A stretch of 32,045 nucleotides of DNA from NCBI GenBank assembly GCA_903912515.1, contig CAIWHS010000184.1:1-32045 (forward strand), in the 5' to 3' direction. The stretch's first letter is position 1. Each line of letters begins with the position of its first letter. The notes under the pieces were generated by a model. The model made no database searches. It was not told the DNA's origin and worked only from the letters and a program-made list of their open reading frames with translations. Of this stretch, positions 1 through 8,889 are shown one piece after another. The DNA is from an uncultured Planctomycetaceae bacterium (GTDB lineage: Bacteria > Planctomycetota > Planctomycetia > Gemmatales > Gemmataceae). A program made the translations under genes and the position numbers.

Positions 1-1004
1 ACTTTCATTAAGCAATGATATTCTTAATATCTTTAAAACAAACAATATAGGGATTTCTGAACCAATAATTTGGGTTGGAGACGATACCGAGTTCTCCCTT
101 CACATGACTGTCGGCATTTTTTTACAAATTTTCCATCTTTTATTCCCAACACCTCAACATCATTACATTATAAACCAAGCTGGTGATTGGTGCATGAATT
201 ACACCATGGAAGGTCAGCTTTTTTTTGGCCTGTTAATAAATGTGAAAAAAAGTAACCAAGCTGATTTTTGATAAACAACTTTGATAGAAAATATTAATTC
301 ATGGATCTATTGATTTTTTTAAATAGTCTAGTTTTTCTGAATGGCTCGGGCAATTCGCTTCCGTCGGTCGCGTCCGACTATGATGGCGCACAGTGTAAAC
401 CACCATTTTTCCGGTCTCTCTCAGGATTCTAATAGGATAGGTGGTGGCGTATGTCAAGTTGCGCACATTTGTTTTGTGACTCCGCGAAGCTGGGGGCATT
501 CTGAATGATCAGGGCCTATCCAGCCCCGACCACCTCAAGAGCCTCCTTTCTTGGGTTTTGGTTTTGAAGTTTGTCCATGTCGAGGTAGCGCCTGGGGCCC
601 CACTGGGTTGCCGCGACATGCCTGAGTCTGGCCGTCCGGATCAAAATCATTCCGGGGGAGCTTGGTCTGCAACTTGATCCGACTGGTTAGGCTGGAGGCT
701 TCAGCGCGGCAATCGGTTTTGGTTGAACGCGTTAGTTTTATAGATGCCGTTACGTACCTTGCCGTTGCGACTTATCAAAGCACGCATCTTCATTTGCGTG
801 TGAAACTGTACAGAACAACCCGTGTTGAACCTCGATGCGTGAAGCTAAGGCCAGAACAATACACACAATTAAAAAGACCCCGTTCAGAATTTCACAAACA
901 TTTGAAAATCCGGGGGCTTATGGCTTAAATTCAGCCATTCCAGAATGCTTGCTATTTAAATTGCCTGACGGGGGTGTGCTTGGTTTGGCTGGGGCTACCT
1001 GGCT

Positions 1005-2510
1005 TTATGGGGTCATTTTCGGTGGGCCGCGGAACCTGGTACGCATGCCTCCAAACCATGCGGCCAGCAGGAGCACCACAAAGCCGACCAGCAGATAGGC
1101 GGCTTCCTCGTTGGGAGGCGCGGTTCCGAGGGCAACCAGCAACACGCAACCAAGGATGGCGACAACTGAAAGCGGGTAATACCAGAATCCAAGGCTCCAT
1201 GGGCCCCAATTGACATGGCGGTGAACCACAAGGCCGGCGACCGTTGGCATTAGGTAGGAGACGTAAAGGAAGATGGTGGTCACCAGGGTGATGGTGGAGT
1301 AGACCGGGGTGTGCCAAGTGAAGGCTAATGAAAACAGGGCGAGTGTGAAAATGGCGGGGCCCGGAGTGCCATTGGCGCCAATTTTTTTCAACCAGTTGGA
1401 GGCGGGCAATCCGCCGTCACGGGCGAAGGCATAAACCATGCGCGAGGCAGAGGTGACCGTGGCCAGTCCGCAAAGGTATTGAGCCAAGCCTATGGCTAGG
1501 AACAGGCATTGCGATTGCCACCGTGGTAGATCATCGGTGACGGAATGGAAGAAGGCACCTGGCCCAAGATTGGCAGCCTCTTTCATATCGGGAATGGCGA
1601 GGACGGCGCCGCAGAGCATGATCCAGCCAAAAATGCCGGAGACAACAACCGAGCGCACAATGCCACGCGGGACCTGCCGGGCGGCGCCAATGGTTTCTTC
1701 GGCTGTGTGGGCCGAAGCGTCGAACCCAGTGATGGTGTAGAGGGGAAGCATGAGTCCCAGGCAAAACAACCAAGCGATGTTGGCGGTTTGTGGCCAAACT
1801 GGGCCGGTTGGATTGTCAGTTGATTCAGCAGGGAGGCCGCTGTAGTTTTCGAATTGGATTAACCTTGAAAATTCCCAGGAATCGACACTTGCCATGAGGG
1901 TGATGGTAAGCAAAACGGAGACGGACAAAATCCACCAGCCACTGAAATCGGTCAGTTTGATTGTCAGGCCTGGGGCCCGGTGGTTGAGGAAGGCCTGGCT
2001 GAGAGTTATGGCGGCCACGCAGGCATGTTGCACCCAATCGCCAGGGCGCAGGAACGAGGGGTCGAGGGCGCTGATGGCAGCGATGGCGAATTCGTAAAAG
2101 CCGACATTGATGGCGGCCAAGACAGTGGCAAGGCCAACAAGGTTGAACCAGGCTGTGGCCCATCCCCAGCCTTTGCCCCCCAGGATGCTGGACCAGTGAT
2201 ACAAACCACCGGCAGTGGGAAAAGCCGAGGCCACTTGGCCCATGGTGAGTGCGACGGCCAAGGCGATGAGGCAGCCCACCGGCCAGCCAATGCCGATGGA
2301 GGCGCCTCCTGTGGCGCAGAGTGCAAGGTGGAAAGAGGTGACGCCGCCCGCGAGGATGCAAATGATGGAAAAGCTGATGGCAAAGTTGGAGAATCCACCC
2401 ATGCGCCTGAGTAATTCTTGCTTGTAGCCCATGCGTTCGAGTGTGCGAACATCGTCTTCGGTATCGTTGTTTTTGACGCTGGTGTGGGTGTTATTTTGGT
2501 CATGCTTCAT
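1005..2510 (-). CDS. APC-superfamily amino acid/amine permease (possibly ethanolamine or GABA-type)
   Basis: 501-aa ORF, multiple hydrophobic segments, N-terminal LERMGYKQELLRRMGGFSNFAISFSIICILAGG typical of the amino acid/choline transporter branch of APC; start codon overlaps the stop region of eutC (2500-2510). Confidence 0.88.
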   Translation of the reverse strand: MKHDQNNTHTSVKNNDTEDDVRTLERMGYKQELLRRMGGFSNFAISFSIICILAGGVTSFHLALCATGGASIGIGWPVGCLIALAVALTMGQVASAFPTAGGLYHWSSILGGKGWGWATAWFNLVGLATVLAAINVGFYEFAIAAISALDPSFLRPGDWVQHACVAAITLSQAFLNHRAPGLTIKLTDFSGWWILSVSVLLTITLMASVDSWEFSRLIQFENYSGLPAESTDNPTGPVWPQTANIAWLFCLGLMLPLYTITGFDASAHTAEETIGAARQVPRGIVRSVVVSGIFGWIMLCGAVLAIPDMKEAANLGPGAFFHSVTDDLPRWQSQCLFLAIGLAQYLCGLATVTSASRMVYAFARDGGLPASNWLKKIGANGTPGPAIFTLALFSLAFTWHTPVYSTITLVTTIFLYVSYLMPTVAGLVVHRHVNWGPWSLGFWYYPLSVVAILGCVLLVALGTAPPNEEAAYLLVGFVVLLLAAWFGGMRTRFRGPPKMTP

Positions 2511-3309
2511 GGTGGGGTAGCCTTGATCTTTGGGGCAAATCGCCCAGATTTTCTTTGATAGACACCCCGCCTAGGCGGGCGGCCCTCATTTGAGCGCAAA
2601 GGGCCAAAATCCGATCAGTTGCTTCGGAAATAGTCAGGCCTTGGGAATGGATGTTGGAGATCAGGTTGCGGTTGGCGTCGGTATGGCCATTGGCGGGCTG
2701 GTAGGCGAGGTAGGCCGAGAGGCTATCGGCTGTGGCGAGTCCGGGGCGTTCACCAATTAGCAGGATGGCAATTTGTGGTTTTAATATCTCGCCTATCTGG
2801 TTGAGTATTCCCACCCGGCAGTTGCGCACCAAGAACGGTTGGCCCATTTTCCAGCCGGCCGAAGTGGCCTTTTCCATGAGCAGAGGCAGCAGTGTTGGCA
2901 CTTGAGTGGCAACGGCGGTGGCGGAGAGGCCGTCGCCCACAATGATCTGCAGATGGGGCTGAAGGGGACAACGGGAAAGCAACTGCGCGGCTGAATCGGG
3001 GTGGAGGCGGCGCCCCAGGTCTGGTCTGAGAAGGTATTCGGGGCGGTCTTTGGCGGCGCTTGCAACCTCGAACAGGGCGAGGGTATCAACAAGTTGGCCC
3101 AGGTCATTTGTCAGACTGATTTCGCGGTGTACCGCGTCGATGGCGGCGGCGTGATCGACGCGTAGTTGGAGTTGGGTGGCGGTGCGATAACAGGGCCCGG
3201 CCGCGCCTGCCAACAAGCGAGCCGGCCCGCGGGCGAGTAAGCGTTGAATCAGTTGGTCTGCCTGCGGGATTGGTTGCATGCCATGGATGCCATTTGGGCT
3301 AGGGGCCAA
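2500..3309 (-). CDS. eutC: Ethanolamine ammonia-lyase small subunit (EutC)
   Basis: 269 aa with EutC-like segments: ARLLAGAAGPCYRTATQLQLRVDHAAAIDAV, LQIIVGDGLSATAV, LLIGERPGLATADSLSAYLAYQP, NLISNIHSQGL. Confidence 0.9.
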   Translation of the reverse strand: MAPSPNGIHGMQPIPQADQLIQRLLARGPARLLAGAAGPCYRTATQLQLRVDHAAAIDAVHREISLTNDLGQLVDTLALFEVASAAKDRPEYLLRPDLGRRLHPDSAAQLLSRCPLQPHLQIIVGDGLSATAVATQVPTLLPLLMEKATSAGWKMGQPFLVRNCRVGILNQIGEILKPQIAILLIGERPGLATADSLSAYLAYQPANGHTDANRNLISNIHSQGLTISEATDRILALCAQMRAARLGGVSIKENLGDLPQRSRLPHHEA

Positions 3310-3327
3310 GGGAGACAGGATTTTAGT

Positions 3328-3930
3328 TTAGCCCGGCCGCCACCCGGCGCACACACCTGTGTTGACGGATTGGGAAAAATGTTTGCGGCAGAGGGGCACA
3401 TAGCGGTTGTTACCGCCGATTTCGATTTGGGCACCTTCGCGCTCGACGGAGCCATCCTTAGCCACCCGAACCACCATGGTTGCTTTGCGGCCACAGAGGC
3501 AAATGGTCTTTAATTCGTTGAGCGTGTCGGCCCATGCCAAGAGGGCGGTGCTGCCGGGGAACAGGTCGCCTCTGAAATCGGTGCGCAGGCCGTAGCACAT
3601 GACGGGGATATTGGCTTCATCGACCAGGCGGGCCAACTGGCGAACCTGAATTTGGCTGAGGAATTGGGCTTCGTCGATCAGCACGCAATCGGGTGTGGGT
3701 TTTGCTGTGGTGCAAATGGACCAGAAGTCGGTGGTTGGGCCGAAGCCAGTGGCATCTTTGCCAATTCCGATGCGGGAGGCGATGCGGATGGGGATTTCGG
3801 GTTTTTGGGGGTCGGAAAGGGTGAAGAGGAGCGTGGTCATGCCGCGCTCATCGTAGTTGTGAGCGGCCTGCAGCAGGGAAGTGGATTTTCCCGCATTCAT
3901 GGTGGAGTAATAAAAAAAGAGTTTGGCCAT
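3328..3930 (-). CDS. tdk: Thymidine kinase (type II)
   Basis: MAKLFFYYSTMNAGKSTSLLQAAHNYDERGM (P-loop), VLIDEAQFL, CYGLRTDFRGDLFPGSTALLAWAD, Cys pairs at CLCGRKA and the C-terminus; start placed at the internal ATG (3930) rather than the ORF-track start at 4008. Confidence 0.93.
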   Translation of the reverse strand: MAKLFFYYSTMNAGKSTSLLQAAHNYDERGMTTLLFTLSDPQKPEIPIRIASRIGIGKDATGFGPTTDFWSICTTAKPTPDCVLIDEAQFLSQIQVRQLARLVDEANIPVMCYGLRTDFRGDLFPGSTALLAWADTLNELKTICLCGRKATMVVRVAKDGSVEREGAQIEIGGNNRYVPLCRKHFSQSVNTGVCAGWRPG

Positions 3931-4191
3931 ATTTAGAACTCTTGATCGGTTGCCATGTGATTGCAGCTTACTGATTGGGACAGTCTTTGGTTTTGTCTGG
4001 TTTGGCAAAAATTTGGCTAGTGGTGCAGTGCGAGGGTGCCTTACTGGCCAAGATGTGCCTGCCCACGCTTCGCATATTGCCCAGATTTACAGGCTTGAAG
4101 TTTTTTTCGTCTGATTTTGGCTGGTGGGCAAAATTATTTGGCCCTGAGAGCGAATGGAGTGGTGGAAACCAAACATCACTGAGGGATTGTC

Positions 4192-4620
4192 ATGGACCAG
4201 ACACATGCAGGCTACCAGACCCCGGATTGGGCTGACGATGTTGGGGATAGCTCTGAGGAGTTTGTAGCGAACCGTCTTGATCCGTTGTTGGATTCGTTTC
4301 TTCCTATCACCCACCATGCCAATAAACGCATGCAACAAAGGCGTATCGACCTTTTCATGGTGGAGCAGGTGATCCAGTTTGGCCGCGAGGTATGCACGCG
4401 GGGGGCGTTGGTTTTTGCCATAGGGCGCAATGAAATTGCGCTTTTGGCCAAGCTGGGCCACGATTTGCAGCATTTAGATGGCGTGCATGTGGTCACTAGT
4501 CATGATGACGGTGCTGTTTTGACTGTGTACCGCAACCGCGATTTAAGCAATTTGAGGGCTAATGTGGGTTTTGGGAAAAGGTGGAAGCGGAAGAAATGGG
4601 GGAGGACTGTGGCTGGGTAG
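4192..4620 (+). CDS. DUF4258-like small protein
   Basis: 142 aa; THHANKRMQQRRIDLFMVEQVIQFGREV... and VVTSHDDGAVLTVYRNRDL resemble DUF4258 proteins. Confidence 0.55.
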   Translation: MDQTHAGYQTPDWADDVGDSSEEFVANRLDPLLDSFLPITHHANKRMQQRRIDLFMVEQVIQFGREVCTRGALVFAIGRNEIALLAKLGHDLQHLDGVHVVTSHDDGAVLTVYRNRDLSNLRANVGFGKRWKRKKWGRTVAG

Positions 4621-4713
4621 TGGGTGTGGGTTTTAGCCAAAGGGTGTGGGGCCTTTCAAACCAAAAAAAATCGGTTAGATTCATTTGACTACAACTTGTC
4701 GGAGTTTGAAACC

Positions 4714-5985
4714 ATGCCACGCCAGCGACTTACTGCCAACCGCCGCGGCTTTTTGCAAGCTGGGACGCTGCTGTCGTTATCCACCCTCACTTACCGGGGG
4801 GCATTTGGTGGCGACACCCCTCCCAGCGAGCGTGTCCGCATTGGGTTCATTGGTGTGGGCGGCCAGGGTAAGAGCAATTTGAAGGCATTGCTGAAAAATG
4901 CGGTAGCGGTTTGTGATGTGGACAGTCGGCGGTTGGCGGAAGCGGCCTCAATGGTTGAAAAGGCCCATGGTAGCGCCCCTGTTCAGGCGGTTGACTATCG
5001 CAAGCTGTTGGACCGCAAAGATGTGGACGCGGTGTTGATCACCACACCCGACCATTGGCACGCGCTGCAGACGGTGAACGCTTGCCAGGCGGGGACGGAT
5101 GTGTATTGCGAAAAGCCCCTTACCCTGACCATTGCCGAGGGGCGGGCGATGGTGAATGCCAGCCGCAAGCACAGCCGTGTGGTGCAAACGGGCAGCCAGC
5201 AGCGCAGTGCCAAAGAGTTTAGGACGGCTTGTGAGTTGGTGCGTGGCGGTGCCATTGGCAAGGTGCGCCATGTGTTGGTGGGGCTGCCCGCAGTGAATTT
5301 TAGGCCACCGGCGGTTGCTGATAGTGCCCCGCCTGTGGAGCTGGATTACGACCTATGGCTAGGGCCGGCACCCCAGCGCGCTTACAACGAGAAGCGTGTG
5401 CATTACCTTTTTCGTTTTTTCTGGGATTATTCGGGTGGCCAACAGACTAATTTTGGGGCCCATCATCTCGATATTGCGCAATGGGGGCTCGACATGGACA
5501 ACAGCGGCCCAGTTTCGGCCGAGGCCAAGGCACGCTTCAACAAGGATGGCTGGTTTGAGGTGCCGGAGTGGACCGAGATCAATTACCGCTATGCCAACGG
5601 TATCACCATGGTGTGTGGGCAGAGCCAACCAAGCGGCACCACTTTCCAAGGTGAAAAGGGTGAGATCCATGTCAACCGTGGAGTTTTGCAACTGAAAATA
5701 AATGGTGAGAAAGTTGCGGCAAAAGATTACCCCAAGGTGGATGTGAAGCTCTATGCGAGTGCCAACCATCACCAGAACTGGCTGGATTGCATCAAGAGCC
5801 GTGCAAAGCCGATTTGCGATGTGGAAATAGGGCACAGGTCTGCCACGGTTTGCCATTTGGGCAATATCGCGGTGCGGACCGGCCAGGCTATTGCCTGGGA
5901 TCCAGCGAGCGAGCAGGTCATCAATAATCCTGATGCCGCAAAATTGGTTGAAAAGGCTTATAGGGCGCCATGGAAATTGGTTTGA
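4714..5985 (+). CDS. Gfo/Idh/MocA family oxidoreductase, Tat-exported
   Basis: Tat-like leader NRRGFLQAGTLLSLSTL; RIGFIGVGGQGKSNLKALL; TTPDHWHALQ; DVYCEKPLTLTIAEGRAM; start placed at the internal ATG at 4714. Confidence 0.9.
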   Translation: MPRQRLTANRRGFLQAGTLLSLSTLTYRGAFGGDTPPSERVRIGFIGVGGQGKSNLKALLKNAVAVCDVDSRRLAEAASMVEKAHGSAPVQAVDYRKLLDRKDVDAVLITTPDHWHALQTVNACQAGTDVYCEKPLTLTIAEGRAMVNASRKHSRVVQTGSQQRSAKEFRTACELVRGGAIGKVRHVLVGLPAVNFRPPAVADSAPPVELDYDLWLGPAPQRAYNEKRVHYLFRFFWDYSGGQQTNFGAHHLDIAQWGLDMDNSGPVSAEAKARFNKDGWFEVPEWTEINYRYANGITMVCGQSQPSGTTFQGEKGEIHVNRGVLQLKINGEKVAAKDYPKVDVKLYASANHHQNWLDCIKSRAKPICDVEIGHRSATVCHLGNIAVRTGQAIAWDPASEQVINNPDAAKLVEKAYRAPWKLV

Positions 5986-6024
5986 CAAGCGGTTTTGGGG
6001 CTATGGTGCGTGAATAAAAGGGTG

Positions 6025-6071
6025 CCCAAGCAGAAGGGCCACCGCCTTGAGCGGTGGCCCTTCTGCTTGGG
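6025..6071. terminator. Long perfect hairpin between convergent genes (putative bidirectional terminator)
   Basis: 21-bp perfect inverted repeat CCCAAGCAGAAGGGCCACCGC / GCGGTGGCCCTTCTGCTTGGG with a 5-nt loop CTTGA, between convergent stops at 5985 and 6085. Confidence 0.8.
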
Positions 6072-6084
6072 GCGGGTCAAAAGC

Positions 6085-7401
6085 CTACTTTGACAGGTCG
6101 AAAGCGGCAATTTCGGAGTCGTTACGGACATAGACTCGTTTGTTGGCAAAGGCTGGCGCACACCAGAGTACATCGCGGCCGAAGGCGTTGTTGGTGGGTG
6201 GGAGCAGCTTGGCCCGGCTGGTTTCGGTGAAGCCCTTGGGTGTGAGTGTGCCGGTCACCAGGAAGCCTGTCTCGGTGAAGAAGAAGAACTTGTCTTCGTG
6301 GCGGACAATGAAGGCGGTACCCGAACCCAAGGGGCGCTTGCTGAGTGGTTCTGGGGTGGTCCAGAGCCGTTTGCCACTGGGGATTTCGACGGCGGCCAAT
6401 TCGCCGCTTTGGTCAAACCCATAAACCACGCCATCCTTGACCAGGGGCTGGACATTCACGGGGGAGATGGCGGTTTTGTTTTGGTCTTTCCAGACCACTT
6501 CGACTGCGGGTTTGTCCTTGGCCAATTTGAGCAGCAGGTTTTTGTTGCTGTAGCCGGCGATGAACAGGTAATTGCCGATCACCAGTGGGGACATGATGAT
6601 GGAGCCGTTGGTGGCCTCGTAGGGGGTTGTCCAGTGTTGTTTGCCTGTTTCGGGATCAAGGGAGACGACAGAGTCGGGGCTGGGAATGATGAGTTGGCGA
6701 ACACCACCCGCGTTGATGATGGTGGGTGGGCAATAACCTTGTTCCTTGGCGGTGCCTGCTTTCCAGATTTCTTTGCCTGAGTCTTTGTCGAAGGCCACCA
6801 CATGGCTGCCTTCGCCACCAGCGAGGCAGATGAGCTTGTTGCCATCGACCAGAGGGTGACTGGCGTAGCCCCAGAGTGCCGACTTGGTTTTGTATTCTTC
6901 CTTGAGGTCTTTCTGCCAGATAATTTTGCCATCTTCAATGGCGCAGCAAATTAATTTGCCCTCGGCACCCAGAAAATAAACCTTGCCATCGGCCACGGTA
7001 GGGGTGACGCGCGGGCCGGCGGGGTAGGAAATGGAGTAGGTGACCGGGTATTCGTGTTTCCAGAGCTGTTTGCCGGTTGCCTCGTCGTAGCAGAGTACTC
7101 GCTCGTTGCCTGTGAACTTGCCTCGGGAGAAGTTGTCAACCTTCACATCGTCTTTGCTGACGAGGTCGGTAGCGAAAACCTTGCCTGCAGCCACTGCCGG
7201 GCCGGCGTAGCCGCCGCCGATGGGGGCTTTCCAGACAGGCTTCATGTCGCCTGCGGGCAATTTGTCGAGGATGCCCTTTTCGCGCCAGGTGTTATCACGC
7301 TGCGGGCCCATCCACTGGGGCCATTCGTCGGCGCGTGTGCCTGCTGATCCCAGCAGAATAGCCAATCCGCCCAGCAGGGCGTTGGTGGTGAGTGTGCGCA
7401 T
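6085..7401 (-). CDS. PQQ-like beta-propeller repeat protein, secreted
   Basis: Signal peptide then DEWPQWMGPQRDNTW; repeated blades such as GKVYFLGAEGKLICCAIEDGKIIWQKDL and VVAFDKDSGKEIWKAG. Confidence 0.9.
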   Translation of the reverse strand: MRTLTTNALLGGLAILLGSAGTRADEWPQWMGPQRDNTWREKGILDKLPAGDMKPVWKAPIGGGYAGPAVAAGKVFATDLVSKDDVKVDNFSRGKFTGNERVLCYDEATGKQLWKHEYPVTYSISYPAGPRVTPTVADGKVYFLGAEGKLICCAIEDGKIIWQKDLKEEYKTKSALWGYASHPLVDGNKLICLAGGEGSHVVAFDKDSGKEIWKAGTAKEQGYCPPTIINAGGVRQLIIPSPDSVVSLDPETGKQHWTTPYEATNGSIIMSPLVIGNYLFIAGYSNKNLLLKLAKDKPAVEVVWKDQNKTAISPVNVQPLVKDGVVYGFDQSGELAAVEIPSGKRLWTTPEPLSKRPLGSGTAFIVRHEDKFFFFTETGFLVTGTLTPKGFTETSRAKLLPPTNNAFGRDVLWCAPAFANKRVYVRNDSEIAAFDLSK

Positions 7402-7535
7402 GGAACTTTCTCCTCAATTTTAAAAAGTACCAATGGAATTCCGGTTCTATCAACAGTCTAACCGGGCCGGGCATGGCGGGAAAAGGTAGGAGGAAAGCCC
7501 TGCAAGCCGAAGAAGTTTGGGCTAATGTGGGCGGT

Positions 7536-8834
7536 ATGAATAATGATTCAGCCCAAAATGAACATTCCATGAAATTCGCGAGCCAGGCGCGGGCTTGGTA
7601 CCTGGTTTTGTATGTGCAGGTTCTTATCGCTGTGGCTTTGGGAATCGCTTTGGGGCATTTTTTACCGAGTTTTGGCGAATCGTTGAAACCTTTGGGGGAG
7701 GGGTTTGTCAAGCTGGTGAAGATGGTGATAGCCCCGATTGTTTTTTGCACTGTGGTGCATGGCATCGCCTCGATGGGGGATTTGAAGCGCTTGGGACGGG
7801 TGGGTTTGCGGACGCTTTTATATTTTGAGGTGGTATCCACCGTGGCGCTGGCGCTGGGGCTGATGGTTGTGAACCTGTATAAGCCGGGGGTAGGGTTTGA
7901 GGCGCCCGAGGTTGCCCAGCATGTGGAGCAGGCGAATCTGCACGCCCAGAAGGCGAGTTTGGCGAGCACGGGTAAGTTTTTGCTGGGAATGGTTCCCGAG
8001 AGTTTTTTCGGGGCTTTGGCGGGTGGGGAATTGTTGCAGGTATTGCTGGTTTCTGTGGTATCGGCCTTTGCGTTGGCGCGGTTAGGGGAGCGAGGTCGTG
8101 TGATTTTGGTCGGCATAGAGAGGGCCCAGGAATTCTTTTTCGCGGTGCTGGGGATCTTGGTGCGGGCGGCGCCAATCGGGGCTTTTGGGGCGATGGCCTT
8201 CACGGTGGGCAAATATGGCATTCAATCGCTGGAAAACTTGCTTGGGCTCATGTTGTGCTTTTATGTGACTGCCGGGTTGTTTGTGGTGGTGGTGCTTGGA
8301 TTGGTGTGCCGTTGGGCAGGGTTTTCCATTTTTCAATATTTGTGGTTCATCCGGGACGAGCTGATTTTGTGCCTTGGCACCAGTTCGAGTGAAACAGCCT
8401 TGCCCGGCATGATGGAAAAAAGCCGGAGGCTGGGTTGCCAGCCATCGACAGTGGGGCTCGTGCTGCCCACGGGTTACAGCTTCAATATGGATGGGACCAA
8501 TATTTACCTGTGTATGGCGGCAATTTTTCTTGCCCAGGCAACCAACACTCCCATGACATGGGCCCAGCAGATTGGTTTGCTGTTGGTGGCGATGCTGACC
8601 AGCAAGGGTGCCAGCGGGGTGACCGGGTCTGGGTTTGTGACCCTGGCGGCGACGCTGCAGGCGGTGCCGGACATTCCGCCCGCTTCCATTGCTTTCATCA
8701 TTGGCATCGACCGCTTCATGAGTGAATGCAGGGCCATAACCAACATGATTGGCAATGGCGTGGCAACGGTGGTGATCAGCCGGTGGGAAGGAGAAGTGAC
8801 TGGTGACGAGGTGAGAACTAAATTGCAGGCGTAA
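7536..8834 (+). CDS. Dicarboxylate/amino acid:cation symporter (DAACS/GltP-DctA family)
   Basis: VKLVKMVIAPIVFCTVVHGIASMGDLKRLGRVGLRTL; LCLGTSSSETALPGMM; VLPTGYSFNMDGTNIYLCMAAIFLAQ; start placed at ATG 7536. Confidence 0.93.
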   Translation: MNNDSAQNEHSMKFASQARAWYLVLYVQVLIAVALGIALGHFLPSFGESLKPLGEGFVKLVKMVIAPIVFCTVVHGIASMGDLKRLGRVGLRTLLYFEVVSTVALALGLMVVNLYKPGVGFEAPEVAQHVEQANLHAQKASLASTGKFLLGMVPESFFGALAGGELLQVLLVSVVSAFALARLGERGRVILVGIERAQEFFFAVLGILVRAAPIGAFGAMAFTVGKYGIQSLENLLGLMLCFYVTAGLFVVVVLGLVCRWAGFSIFQYLWFIRDELILCLGTSSSETALPGMMEKSRRLGCQPSTVGLVLPTGYSFNMDGTNIYLCMAAIFLAQATNTPMTWAQQIGLLLVAMLTSKGASGVTGSGFVTLAATLQAVPDIPPASIAFIIGIDRFMSECRAITNMIGNGVATVVISRWEGEVTGDEVRTKLQA

Positions 8835-8870
8835 AAAAGGCACCGCCATGAGATGGAGGCGCCTTTTTAT
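8833..8870 (+). terminator. Putative Rho-independent terminator
   Basis: Imperfect inverted repeat AAAAAAGGCACCGCCAT-GAG-ATGGAGGCGCCTTTTT directly after the symporter stop, with a T-run. Confidence 0.7.
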
Positions 8871-8889
8871 ATTTGGGATCTTGAATTCT

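Noticed and set aside
662-1098. Overlapping plus-strand ORFs 662-928 and 835-1098 in the left region
   Set aside because: No recognisable domain or clear RBS, and the second runs into the 3' end of the permease gene on the other strand.
4192-4620. Toxin-antitoxin or defence module reading of the DUF4258-like ORF
   Set aside because: It stands alone without a small partner gene. DUF4258 similarity by itself does not support a toxin call.
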